Assembly: GCA_963678675.1 (NCBI GenBank)
Contig: OY783198.1
Location: 9,750,012 to 9,814,011 of the forward strand
From: Xiphydria camelus
Lineage: Eukaryota; Arthropoda; Insecta; Hymenoptera; Xiphydriidae
Reading direction: 5' to 3'
DNA: 64,000 nt
Positions 1 to 12,600 of the stretch are shown here, piece by piece; position 1 is the first letter of the stretch; the number at the start of each line of letters is the position of its first letter. Below the pieces are notes generated by a model. The model was given only the letters and a program-made list of their open reading frames with translations, ran no database searches and had not been told where the DNA came from. Position numbers and translations under genes: made by a program.

Positions 1-231
1 GAATTCGATTTGCCAGATGAAGGACGGGGAGATTTTTTTCGTTTGTCGTCTGGTCCCGATGTTACGTCGACGGGGCGTCTCGATTTTATTGGAAAAACTT
101 TCGAGACACCAGCCAGAGACGGTAGAAAGATTTTCCGAACGATCGGACTTTCCTATAGAGTGTAATACGTGCTTACGTAGACTGTTGCAAATCGTTTCAT
201 CGAAATTCTTTCTCTCGTAATATCGTGAAAG

Positions 232-716
232 CGACGGAGGATAGAAGTAGATAATCCTCCTGTGCGATCAGACAGACATCTATTAAGTAGTAGTATTTCC
301 TGTTTCGCTGCATCGCTGTAATATGCAGCAATTCTATAGAAATAAGAGTATCTGGCGTTTTTTTTCCGTTGCAATATCACAGAGTCGTTCCATGACGTAA
401 ATTGAATCGAGGAATAGAGTATAGAGTAAAATTACAAAAAGTATCAGTCGCAATGCGACCGTTAAAAAGTGGTTGACCGTTAAGACGATGGAGGATCGAA
501 GTAGATAATCCTCCTGTGCGATCAGACAAACATCTATCGAGTAGCAATGTTTCCTGTTTCGCTGCACCGCTGTAATATGCAGCAATTCTATAAAAATTAG
601 AGTATCCGATATTTTTTTCCACTACATCATCACGAAGCTGTTTTATGACGTAAATTGTGAATTGAGGAATAGAGTATACAGTAAAATTACAAAAAGTATC
701 AGTCGAAATGCGTCCG
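232..716. repeat. Imperfect tandem duplication, unit about 250 bp, two copies
   Basis: Copies at about 232-460 and 484-716 share long identical blocks, such as TAGATAATCCTCCTGTGCGA and CTGTAATATGCAGCAATTCT, and the same downstream GTAAAATTACAAAAAGTATC. They differ by scattered substitutions. Both keep a similar minus-strand open frame with the segment LSDRTGGLSTSIL, but base differences are not concentrated at third positions, so I do not call it a gene. Confidence 0.8.
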
Positions 717-3423
717 ATAAAAGGCGGCAGAAGTGGCGACTGCACGAGTCTCTGGCAGTGGATAATCCTGACAAAGCGTCAGCCGCACGTAGTCTGGTGG
801 AAGACGCTCGTTCGTAGTCAGACATTCGAGGTACACATCTATATTGCGTTGCGAAACTTACACATGTGAACACGACGATAGGTATTAAATATCTATCGTA
901 ATCCCTCTGCATCGAGAGGACGTTCGACCCCTACTTTTCTCTCGTCTGAGTCGTGACACGTCAAGAACATAATATGCTTTCGTATCCTTTGAGCCTCCAT
1001 CGTGTCCAGGATTACCCCACGAAATCCTCGATATGAGAATCACTAAATTGCTTATGCGCCGTGTATGTTTATACGAGATTTCGCTTCGGCTTCTCTTTAC
1101 AATAAAAAGAACTCCGGGCGGTCTGGGAAACATTCGGAAGAGGTAAAAATATGTCTCCTTGCCGAAATTATTCTCATCACGACAACCTCGCATTTGGGGT
1201 GGGACGATAAAGTCAAATGAGCGGGATACGCGGGGGATAAGGGAAATGACTGAAAGAAAACTCGTTCGTATATCACATAATTTAGTGTCGCTTTATATCT
1301 AATATATAATATATATTAGATACTGTTCATATAATATATAACTCTCGTGCTATCATTAATCGTAACAATAAACAGCATCGTACGTTAAAGTCGTATTCTT
1401 CTCGTATATCGTATATATATATTAATAATTTACATAAAATGTACAACGCGTTTCTCTTCGGCTACTTCCTCCCGTGCGTTCGCACCTCCCCTTCTCGTCT
1501 CCACGACCTTCCACCTAATTACAGATATAGAGTACGACCGATAATAAAAAAAAAGGACACATTAAGAATAAAGGAACATAGAAGATACGAATTACATAGT
1601 AAGTAACGATCACACGACGAATGCGTATACTTTGGGCCGCTCTCGCGCCTCTCGCCTCGTCGCTAATTCGATATGAGGAGGAATTGGAAGAGGAAATTGG
1701 CGCGAATGCGGGTCGGCGAGGCACAAATCTCGATGCGATATGTCCTTCGTGAACTCGACCATCGTCGACACTCCAGGGGTTCTTAAAACACCGCGTACCA
1801 ACCGCGAACTCCGAGAGGAGCGGGAACGACGCGTGAAAAGATAGCACATGACGCTCGCGCGCGGCGTTCGCGTATCTCGCGCTCCGCGGTAAACGCGTTT
1901 TACGAATCGCCCGATTGCCTGGCGAATACGAAACCGTTGAGAAGACAGAGTGGTCGCGCAAGTTCCTCGCGAGTTCTTCCTACATAACTACTAACTATTC
2001 AATTAGCACGCACAGATAAAAATCCCGGGAGAGGCCGGTCGCGACGAATTCGCGCCGCGCACCGCTCCTCGCCTCGACTCGATATAAATATACACTTTGG
2101 TATACGAATACATTATTTAATTACATATATCGTACTGTTAAAAATAAACATCTTTGCGCGTTCGGCGTGGCTGTACCTTCTCTACGCTAATCAAGGCATG
2201 GTCCGTATAAATTCGACTCGCAGCTACTGTACGCTCCCTCCGTTTCACCCCCTTCTCACTACTCAACTCTCCCCTCGAAACCTTTCATCCTCGCATCCAA
2301 CGGTTTGCTGCAGAGATATAAAATACGATCAGGTACAAAAGTAGCATCCGAAGAGTGCTCCCCGTCTGTTCCGGGACTCTGATGGCGTGGACGAGATGTT
2401 CTCGTTTACCCCGCCTCGTTTTTCCCAGAGAATGTAGACACTGCGCGGCCCTCCGGACAGCTCGCCGCGGAGTCCCTCGCGAGTCTCTCTTTACGGATTT
2501 TCTTCTTATTCTCGCGCTCGGTGCGAGTGTAGGAGTTGCAGAAAACCGTTGGCGCGCACCACCGTACTTAAAGTATGTTCCGACGCAACTTTGCGTGCGC
2601 GTCTACAAGTATGCGCACGATATTCTTACGATCGATGTTGTTAAATAAATAATATAATCGGTGCTCCGAGGATGGTGGATGCATCATTCGTCGTGCGAGT
2701 CAGCGAACGAGACAGCGCTCGCCCAACGCGCGGAGCACCGTGTAAGAGAGCTTCTATCGTTTTCGAAACTGTGTTTTTATACTTTTCCCTCGCGCGTCGC
2801 GCTGTGAGCGACAATTGCGTCCGCCTCCCACCTTCTCTATCTTACTTCGTAGGATTCGTTAGTTTAGCACTTACCAGTCTATATCTTAAGAATTTGGTTG
2901 AAATCACGCGACATCCGTCATCCGTGTTTCACGTCCGATCGGGCGAACGGAAGTGCACACATCGGGAAACTTATACGATTAGGATGCTTAAGTCTGACGA
3001 AGGTGGCTAGCCGCTAAAAACGCCTAACGTATCATAGCCCTTTGAATACTATCTATCACCGTGCGTCCACGTAGGCACGCACACACGCGCACACACGAAT
3101 GCACGCGCACACTGACCAGTCAAGTCTTCCACCCGTCCACGAAGTCTTTCTCCGTAAGTTCGCGTCCTCTCTCGAAACGGAGGTGGACGCGTATAAATCC
3201 GACGTTCCCGGGCTACGAAGGCGAGCCGATTTTTCGAGAATCGACTCGCCAGGTTGGATCGACCGAAACTGGACGAATCTGATATCTGGGCGACGTGATC
3301 CCGTTGGCCAACTGCGGATAACGAGAAGTTACGAGGGCGGACCGCGAGCACGCAGACTCGAGTGGCTTGTCGAGAGACGAAGAGCGACGAAGGGAGAGGA
3401 GAGCCTCGACGATGTTCGGGCGA
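717..3423 (-). other. PDE11 3' UTR and downstream flank
   Basis: No convincing gene. The reading frames here lack codon bias or family resemblance. A CA-rich microsatellite lies at 3070-3110 and an AT-rich stretch of TA repeats at 1290-1440. I found no clear minus-strand poly(A) signal close to the stop, so the end of the transcript is undefined. Confidence 0.5.
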
Positions 3424-3603
3424 TCACTGGTCCGCTTGTTCGCTGGCCTCCTCGTTGTCCGACGCGGTGGGCGACGGTGACCTGTCGTGATTCGTACAGT
3501 TGTTCGTCGAGCACGTCGATTCTGCGATCTCGAGCCAGTGTTGCTTGTTGTCCCTGACACCTTCGACGAGAGGCTCCAGCTTGTCCGATAAGAGAGCGAA
3601 GGC
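3424..3603 (-). CDS. Pde11: PDE11 exon 14 (C-terminus and stop)
   Basis: Acceptor tatcgacag, then [20 protein letters not shown] and [10 protein letters not shown] closing the catalytic fold. A hydrophilic acidic tail with Ser/Pro ([13 protein letters not shown]) ends in TGA at 3424-3426. The tail is shorter than the long low-complexity tail of the Drosophila protein. Confidence 0.93.
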   Translation of the reverse strand, partial: AFALLSDKLEPLVEGVRDNKQHWLEIAESTCSTNNCTNHDRSPSPTASDNEEASEQADQ

Positions 3604-6600
3604 CTGTCGATATTAGTTGGTTAGTCCCCATCCGATCGCGAGAAAATTGACGGAAACGGTAACAACAAATTATTGAAAACGGTTGTTTGTACCCGATACA
3701 AACAACGGTATCCATTGCAATGATCCGGCGTTTTCATGATGTCATAAATTTAAATAAATAAAGAATACACATATTTTTTAAATAAAGTAAATGTATACTT
3801 GTGGCGAGTCCTAGGCGAGTGTAGAACTGAATGTTTCTAAGAATTTTGTTTTGGGGCTCGCCAATTATAATTTTATTTCATTTCGAATTTATTTTTTATT
3901 CCTTATTTTTTTTCTAAATTTATATCTGCAAAACGTCAGACTATTACAATGGATGTTATTATTTGTATTTGATGCAAATAACTGATTTCAAGAACTTTTG
4001 TCGGCAAAGATGTTTTTTCTTAAACACACACAACTCATCATAAGCAAAATGTATTTAGCCAATTTTTTTACATCAAAGGTCTTTTTGGGGGATAAAATTG
4101 ACTGAAGATTTGTCGGACATGATACCAAAGATAACTCACCTCGTAAATAGGGAGGCAAATCGAATCGATGAAGCCGACTTGCATCATCGGAAGTTGATCC
4201 TCCTTCTCTCTGTTCATTATGTCCTGCAACGACACAAAAATTAGAGGACGGTCATCTTGGTTCTCGCGATAACTATTTTCTTCTTCAATAAGTCATCTCT
4301 CACGGAGGTAAGGTGATCATATTATACTTCATCGATAAGTCTTTTATAAGTATCAGAAATCAATACTAACGATCGGCGTGATGTTGAGCGTACGCTTCTC
4401 GATGTCTCCTTGCTCGAAGAATTCATTGCTGACAAGTTCCGCGACGCGTTTCTCCACGTCCCAAGGTTTCGTAATGGCCGCCAAGTCGCACACAGTCATC
4501 AGCATGCCCCGCAACAGCTCTCGGTGATCGCTGTAAGCCCAATTGTAGCTTCCGCTTCGCGCGAGACTCAGAAAAGCTCCCCTCTTGCGAAAGTAGACCG
4601 CTAGGTCAGTCGACAGTATTGCTTCCTCCAGGACCTTTACGACGCGGGAATATTCCTCGGGCGAGAGGTTGGAGAGGATCTGATTGCCTTGACTGCTCAG
4701 GATCATCAAGCACTGATCGAAGTGGTGATGTTCCATCGTGGAAGTCGAGTACAATTGCGCCAGGGGTGACGACGCTCTGATAGGACAGAATTGCCATCGA
4801 ATTAGGACTTTTCATTCTCGTTGACGATACGAAGTTATAATACAGTGGTTCTCTCTGAATGTTATTCAAATCCTAGCACTCTGATTTTCAAATTGAAGTA
4901 GAAGGTTACTCACTTGATTTGGAAAGAATTATTGGTACCGCGATGATCCAAATCGTGGCACAAACAGGCGATTATCAGGGCCAAGCATTCGATCTCGCCA
5001 AATATTTTCCACCACTGAGTAGCCTGGAAGATAAAGATATTTATCTCATTTGTGTGTGACAGCAATGACAGTAATAGTCGAACGATGTCTGTTTAAACGC
5101 GCAACGCGTTGTGCTACTTTGAAACAGCGGGGGAGACTTACGGTTAAAATGGCGAACATCATCTGAGCGACATTGAAGGCGTGCCTCCAATTGTGGTAGG
5201 TGACGTTTCTGTAGTTCTTCTTGACACTGAGCAGCCACCTGCAGAGAACGTCGTAATCGATGTGAAATCGTTCCACAAAATCCAGATCCAGGAACATCCT
5301 CAAGCAGGCGGTGAGCGTGTCGTCGTCTCGCATATGAATGTCGTCGAACTTGAAGTCGTGCAGCTGGAAGTGCGCCGCGGACGGTACTCTCAAACCCTGC
5401 TGATTCGAAGCAAGAGACAATTGGGTATTAGATAACGACGAGTCATACGCGGCTGAGTGTCTGAATTCAAGCGCGATGAAGTGACAATTCAAGAACTAAC
5501 CCTCAGTCTTTGCGCGTCCTCGAGAGATGCGGACGCGTGGTAACTCAGTACTTCTAAGGTAACGCTTTGCTTAGCCATTGCTATCACAGCTTTCTCGTAC
5601 CTGGGGAAGAGCGAGAGAAATATTTATCGCGGAAAATAAATGAGAAGGCGCACGCGGGATATTCCGGAATATGCAGCGCAATGAGACGAGTTATCCGATG
5701 AAACAGAGCGGCTATCGGTCAATTCCGGGTTTTCGACTGCTGGGATTGACGCGGCTGTCCCTGCAACTCGGTAACCCGTCTTGCTGAAGCGTATATTCCG
5801 TTACACCCGCTATATAAACCCATTCGATAAAAGCCTCGAAGAAACTTAGGGAAACTCACATGTGAGTGTTGTGAATACCCATCCCGCAGAAAATAGCGAA
5901 AGCCTCGACGAAATTCTCGTCGTTTTTCGTGAAGAGGAGGTCGTCGAACTTATTGATCAGCTGAATGACCCCGATGATCTGACCCGAGGAGTTTTTGATC
6001 GGCATACAGAGAATAGTTCGATGACGGAACCCAGTTCCATCATCCACGGACGGATCGAACCTCGAGTCCTCGTAAGCGTTCGGTATACTGACCGTCTGCG
6101 TAGAGAGCAAAATTGTCGTTGAGAGAACTGAGCTTAAAAATCGATCAGTCTTTAATCACTGACAGAGATTATTATGAATTACTTCATCACGGTGACGTAA
6201 CTTACCTCGCCTGTCGTCGCGACGTAACCAGTGATGCCGACGTTAATCGGAAATCTGCTCTCGAATGGACTGCGATTGGAAAAAGGAAGAATTCGTTACC
6301 ACCAAACATCGAGGCATTCGACAGAAGTAGGTGTGTGACAGTTGGGAATTACAAACATTATTCACCTAGTGCGGGAGTCCGAGTCCTCAACGGCGAGGTC
6401 GTTGGCCTCGAAGTCGAAGACCCGCGAGAAACTGCCCTTCGAAGCCTTGTGCACCAGGAGAACCTGCGGAAATCATCGCAATAAGCTGTGGAAGTCGACA
6501 ACCGTTGAAATACGTGCGTTAATCAAGAGTCGACTGCATTTATAGCGTACCTGGACGCGTTGACATTGGATGAGAGACTGCGTATGCGTCAAGATCCTGA

Positions 6601-9600
6601 AGACCATATGTTCTATCGTGCTCTGCTCCTCGAAAATCATTCTAGCCAAGTCGAGCAAGACCTGAAATTAGATCTCGTCGTTTAATTAATGCTTTCTCTT
6701 TCATTTCCGAGTCATTAAGCGTATCGAACGGATCTAGGAAAAAACATCCTAACGATGTGTTACGATTTGACGTGAATTTAATGGACATTACGCGCTCGTC
6801 TTCTTTAGTCTCGTCGATCCGACTGGAAACTCTTTCACGAAAGTTAATAGACCCGCGAAGAGCGAGATAGAATCGTTGAGCATCTCTAAGCGATCCCGCG
6901 GGTCGGTGGTGGAACGCTCACCTGATTTCTCTTGACCTCCAACTGACTCTTTTCGTAGAGCTGAGCGTTTCTGAGGCCAATGCCACAGAATTGAAGGTAC
7001 GCGGCGAACACTTTCTCGTCCTGAGCCGTGAACTGGCCCTCGCCGCCGAGCTTGTTGATGACCTGAGCCACACCCACGACGTCCCCGCTGCAGTCCTTGA
7101 TCGGCATGCAGAGCAACGCTCTGGTCCTGTAACCGGTCAGCTTATCGATGTCTCGGTTGAACCTCATGTCCTGTAATCGATAATACGCATCTTCGAGTTT
7201 ATTCGATTCTCTCACTTTATCGTATTCTTGTGATATTGTATCTATAGCACAACTCCTCGAACTACCCATCTCTCAAATTGACGTATGTTAGGACGTGACT
7301 CTGGTACCGCCTACTTTACCATCATTCTACTTTCTCCATTATAGAAGAGGGATAGGTAGAAGGCTGAAACGAAGTTATGAAAAGCTTCGAACGTATTACA
7401 CGTTGATGTACTCTACTGTACTTATTTAAACAAAATTCCGAGACGATGCAAATATCTAGTGTGTCAACGAAGTTCGTTAAAATAAATTCAGGACTTCCAT
7501 CCAAACCAGTCAGATATTAAAAAATAGTGGGTTTTAATGACTCTTTATATGAAAAAAAAATAACCAAAAAATAACCAAATTTTCCTCATTTGAGCATTAT
7601 GAATGGATAAGAAAAGACAGTCTAATGGTATTCGTGACAAATTCGATAAAGTTTTGAGAAAATAATATAAAAGAAAGTGATTGAGATTTGTAGAGTTGAA
7701 ATAATGTTATCTTCACATATATAAGAACACAACGAAATTGTGAAGTATGGAAGATAACCAATTTTATTACTCTTTAAGGAACAAATACCTCAACAAATCT
7801 TTTCTTATACTACATGTAATAGGTACGCACAATGATACCGACTACTTGTTACGCACCATCATAACGATTTACAGAATCTGGGCACTCTGATAGCATGATC
7901 ACCTCAACACTGAGAATTCATACGAATTATTGCAGCGTTTTAGCGGCGGGAAGGTATCGTGCTATTTGACGAATTTTTTTTAAGGAACGAAATCTTAAAA
8001 ATAATGACTTTTAAAAATAACAATGACTTTCCACTGACTTGATTGAAAAAAATGACCAAACATTCAAAAACCGACCAGGTTGGTTAAACCAAGCCCTGTT
8101 AACTGGAGCTGCAATGAAATACTGACAGCGAATTCTACTAAATATTAAAATTATGACGAGAATTAATGCACGATAGCGAGACGATGCAAATATCTATTTT
8201 GATAAAGAACGAAATTCGTTAAAATAAATTGGAGCTGCACTGAAATACTGACAGCGAATTTTACTTGATATTACCTAATACTATGACGAAAGTCAATGCA
8301 CTCTGTAGGGGTGAATAATCGATATTAGAGTATTTGAGTGGGCCCCTGATCAACGTACTGAATCGTTGCAAATAGGGGCCAACTCGTGTCCAATTCAAGC
8401 GACGCCACTTTTGTATAGAGCAGTAATTTCAATCAATCTTAAGGGGACAAGCCCGTGAAAAGATCCGAGAAATTTCGAAGACTGGCTGGAACGTTCAGTC
8501 CGCCGACGTGACGCTCCGGCACAGAATGTAAATGTCGTCATTGTCGATAATAATTTCAAAAGTACGAAACTTTCCTTCGAAACTCCCGTAGTAAACTCCA
8601 TCAGAGGTAGTCTTAAAAGGGCGAGGAATATTAAGTGCCTTTTCGCGTCCCCTCGTTTTTATCCACGTTTCACTCCACCTCTGTAAATAACAAACCTCAG
8701 CAGGGGTTCGACAGTTTAAATTAGACCTACCTTGTTCGGTATTTTTTTTTACGTTAAAAATGAATCTACTGGTAAAATTCAACTATTACCTACATCAAGT
8801 TTCTGAGAAAATTTAAGTTGAAAATTAGCAACGCTCTTGATTTACTTGACTCTTTAGAAATGGAAAAATGCTCTTTTTAAAATTTCAGCTCCCTAAACCA
8901 TTTTAAAGTGCGTTTTATATTAAAATGAAAATACCTTTTCATTAATTTAAACGCATAGAATGTTTTGGAACCGCCTAATACGATTTTAGAACGAAAGATT
9001 ACGTTGGCGGTGAATTCGATTTCAGCGTGAAAAATACATCGGCCGAGATAGGTCCAATCTAAGCCGCAAAAAATGAGTTTCAAAAGTTGAACCGACATGA
9101 TTTATCGTTTGAAAATTACATGAAAATTTCCCCTCACGAGGGAAAGGAGAGTACGAGTATTTTCAAGTCTTGTCTCGTCTGCTGTTGGTGATAACAAAGG
9201 GATGAAGGATCCTAATTGCGTAAACATCACTCCCCAGCCAGAATCACCTAAATTAGATGATAATCGTGGGTCCCGACGCTTAATTCCGACGCGCCATGCG
9301 TATCTCAAACGAATGTTCGTTTCACGGGATCATTGCTAGAATGATTGTCGGCTGAAAATGTCACAAAGTACGATCCTCCGAGGATTACATCGTCTTTCGA
9401 GTTGATGGACCGCCTCTCAGGAGAAATGAGGACATACGTGTATTATATGTAGCGCCCCATAGAGAGGACACAAATTTTTTGTCGAGCTTCATCAAGACGA
9501 AATCCAAGTGGTTTTGTCGACCCCCGCGGTATAAATGTATGTAATCAGTGCGGTTGTCAACTGATGGATCGTGAAAGGTGATTAAGCAAGCCCTTTCTTG

Positions 9601-12600
9601 CCAAATCGGAGAGGCTCCAACTTTTTGACTCTGCAAATGTGGGCCATTTGTCGAGATGTTTTTTTTTTTAAGATCACATCCGAGATAAAGCTTTGTATTT
9701 ATAATTACAATGTAGAATATACATTATACGTATTCGCTCTTATCTAGCATATCAGAGTGGCGACAAATATCTACCCTCTCAAAATTCCCTGAGATTTCTT
9801 TGATTTTCAGATGAAATGTTTGTGAATTTCAGAGTTGCAGTCATTGTGAAAGAAGTAAGAAATCTATTCACTTATCCGTTGAGCACAAAATTCGAATTCA
9901 CTTCTGCAGACGCCTCGGCGGAAAAAAAATTACGCGGATCAAAGTCGTTTCTATATATATTACGTTTAAAGAATATTTACAACCAACTCTAAATTCTTCG
10001 AAAGTTGTAGTTTCTCGTAATACATTTTCTACAACCAATTAAAACTTTCGAGTTTTGTTTGCATCTTAGATATAAAAAATTGTTGTTTAAGCGGAACTAG
10101 AACCTATCCCATACCGTATATTTTGATAATTGTTTGTATAATTTATTACGTAGTTGGGGGTGTAATTAAGCGTAGTACTTCGCGTAGATATTGGTAAAAA
10201 AATTTTCCGCCAGGGCGACTCATGGCTCAGTGTCAGTATCACAAAATCAGTATAATTTTCGTCATCTTCGAACTAATCTTCAAATTCCATCATATTTCAC
10301 TGAGTTTCCAATTTAGTTCGCAAATTTTCCTGAAATTTCCCTAAGATTTCCAGATCAACAAAGATTCTCGTGCTTTCCCTAAGATTTTCAGATCGTTAAA
10401 AATACCTGAGATTTAATTTAATTTTTAAATGTATTTAAAAATTTAACTTTAAAACATAAAATATATAAACTTATTATTTGACCATAACATTGATTTATTT
10501 ATTTTTAATTTTGAACAAATTTATTAAAATTAATTTAATTTAAATATTGTATAACAGCAGATGTGCCATCACCATTTTTACCAAATTTATTTATTTATAT
10601 TTCTAATTCTAACATTATCCTTGATTTCCCTAAAAATCTCAGGGTTTTTTTAACGATCTGATTTCCCTGATTTCCCAATTCCATCGCCACTTTGCATTTC
10701 TAAAACGTATGTATTAGATTTCAACTGCAACGATTTATATGGCTACAACACCGTTAAAGTACACATCGACACGACCAGTAGTAGGGAGACTGTACGCGGG
10801 GTTAGAGAGATAAATCGAGTCCACCACGGCAACCACGAGATACCGTCGCCCGGTATGTATCGCCACGACATCTCGAAATCACTCGATAGCAGACGCCCCG
10901 CAGAATTTGCATTCGCACACCCCGCGAGCTACGAGCGCGAGAACGAACGGCTGAATGGATTCCGATAAGACACGTTTTCCCATTTTCGGGCCCTTGCCCC
11001 TGCCGAAGAGTTTGCGCTCTCTCGCGCGCGGAGGAGAAAATTCTTCGTGTCTATTTACCGTCGTAATTTGAATCTCGAGCGATATCATTTCGGACAATAA
11101 TATTTTTCGAGTTTTTATCACCTCATAATTCATATTTCTTGCGAGGAATTCTCGATGACGCCTTATCGATCGAACCGAGGACACCCGAAACGCGATTCCG
11201 CACCGATATGCGTACATTATTCCACGTACACGCCTCGCTCTACTATCGAGATCCACGATATCTTCAGGAGTACAGCCGCTGATTTGTCACGAGACACAGC
11301 GTGATCCGAGTTGACGAATTACGTCCGGGTCTCCGGCTTCGCGGCGGATGTACGGCGCGACGTGTGTAGATATCGCCGTAATTCATTTGGCAAATAACGA
11401 TGGTGGCTCCGATAAAGCTCGAAATCGTCGAGTTCGGAATCGCGATCATCTTATGTATATACGTATCGATCGATGAACGCGATGTGCTTGATTGCCGTAT
11501 GCTTCCGTGTCATTGAATTCCGAACGAACAATTCTGTAACGCGCGTCAGATATTCAATTGCCGTTCGCGTGTATATATGCAAGTGGCGTTTTTCTGCGGC
11601 TTTTGGACGGTGATTGAATCTCTAATTCGACTAGATATCGATTTTTCCATTGTCCGCTTCAATTACAGAGTGGCGAACAAAATCTGTCCTCAAAATTCCC
11701 TGAGATCTTCCTGATTTCCAGATGAAATGTTTGTGAATTTCAGAATTGCAGTCATTGGAATGAGTACGAAACATATTCACCTATCGGCTAAGCACAAAAT
11801 CCAAATTCACTTCTGAGACAGTCAAAATAATGGCAAATGCTCATGGCTGAGTGTCAAAATGACAAAGTCAGTATGTTTTACGGCGTCACAGGGCTGATTT
11901 TCGAAGTCTAGAATATTTCCCCGAGTCTTAAATTCGGTTTTCTCACAAATTTTTTTCATTGCAGATTCGAAAAATTCAGACAAAATTATTTACCTCGTAT
12001 TTCTTCATTTCTCATTTTCGGTGTTATTAGAGCTGGAAAACGACATTTTGAAATGCAGCTACGTTATCGTGTAGGCCTATCTGTTTCGCACGCGTCGTTA
12101 AGTGCGTCTCTCTTGCATTTCGATGATGTCACAACGTTGTAGAGAGAAATGCGCTTATAACTCAGCGAATTATTTCGGATATTTTCATTTTCGTGTGATA
12201 TTTTAAATATGTATACAGATTGCAAATTGAATTTAAAAATATGAATATTTTTTTTTACCAAAAGACCGAATTTAGTTTGCGAATTTTCCCAAGATTTCCC
12301 GGTTCTTTCGCTACTCTTAATCAAAGTCCCGAAAACCGCGTACAAACATCGTCGGAACGAAATCAAGGCAATGATGCTATCACATAACGCACCTGCTCGG
12401 ATATTTCAGAATTTACCGAAAAAAATTTCCTCGCGAACGAGCACGCGTGACGACTGAAGCACGTGGAAATATACCTCCGAGCGTTTTCCAGCAACCGACG
12501 CTCGCGTGACAGCCGTAACAACGAGCATCCGTTCTTGATAACGACTAATCAGAGGCTTCCACCAAACGGGCTGGCGTACTGATTACCTACGAAACGACCG

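Noticed and set aside
3213..3560. Longer C-terminus of PDE11 in an alternative frame through 3213
   Set aside because: The frame set by the exon 14 acceptor ends at TGA 3424-3426; the longer frame is out of register with the catalytic domain.
5862..6122. Plus-strand frames across 4400-7200
   Set aside because: Antisense shadows of PDE11 exons 4-12.
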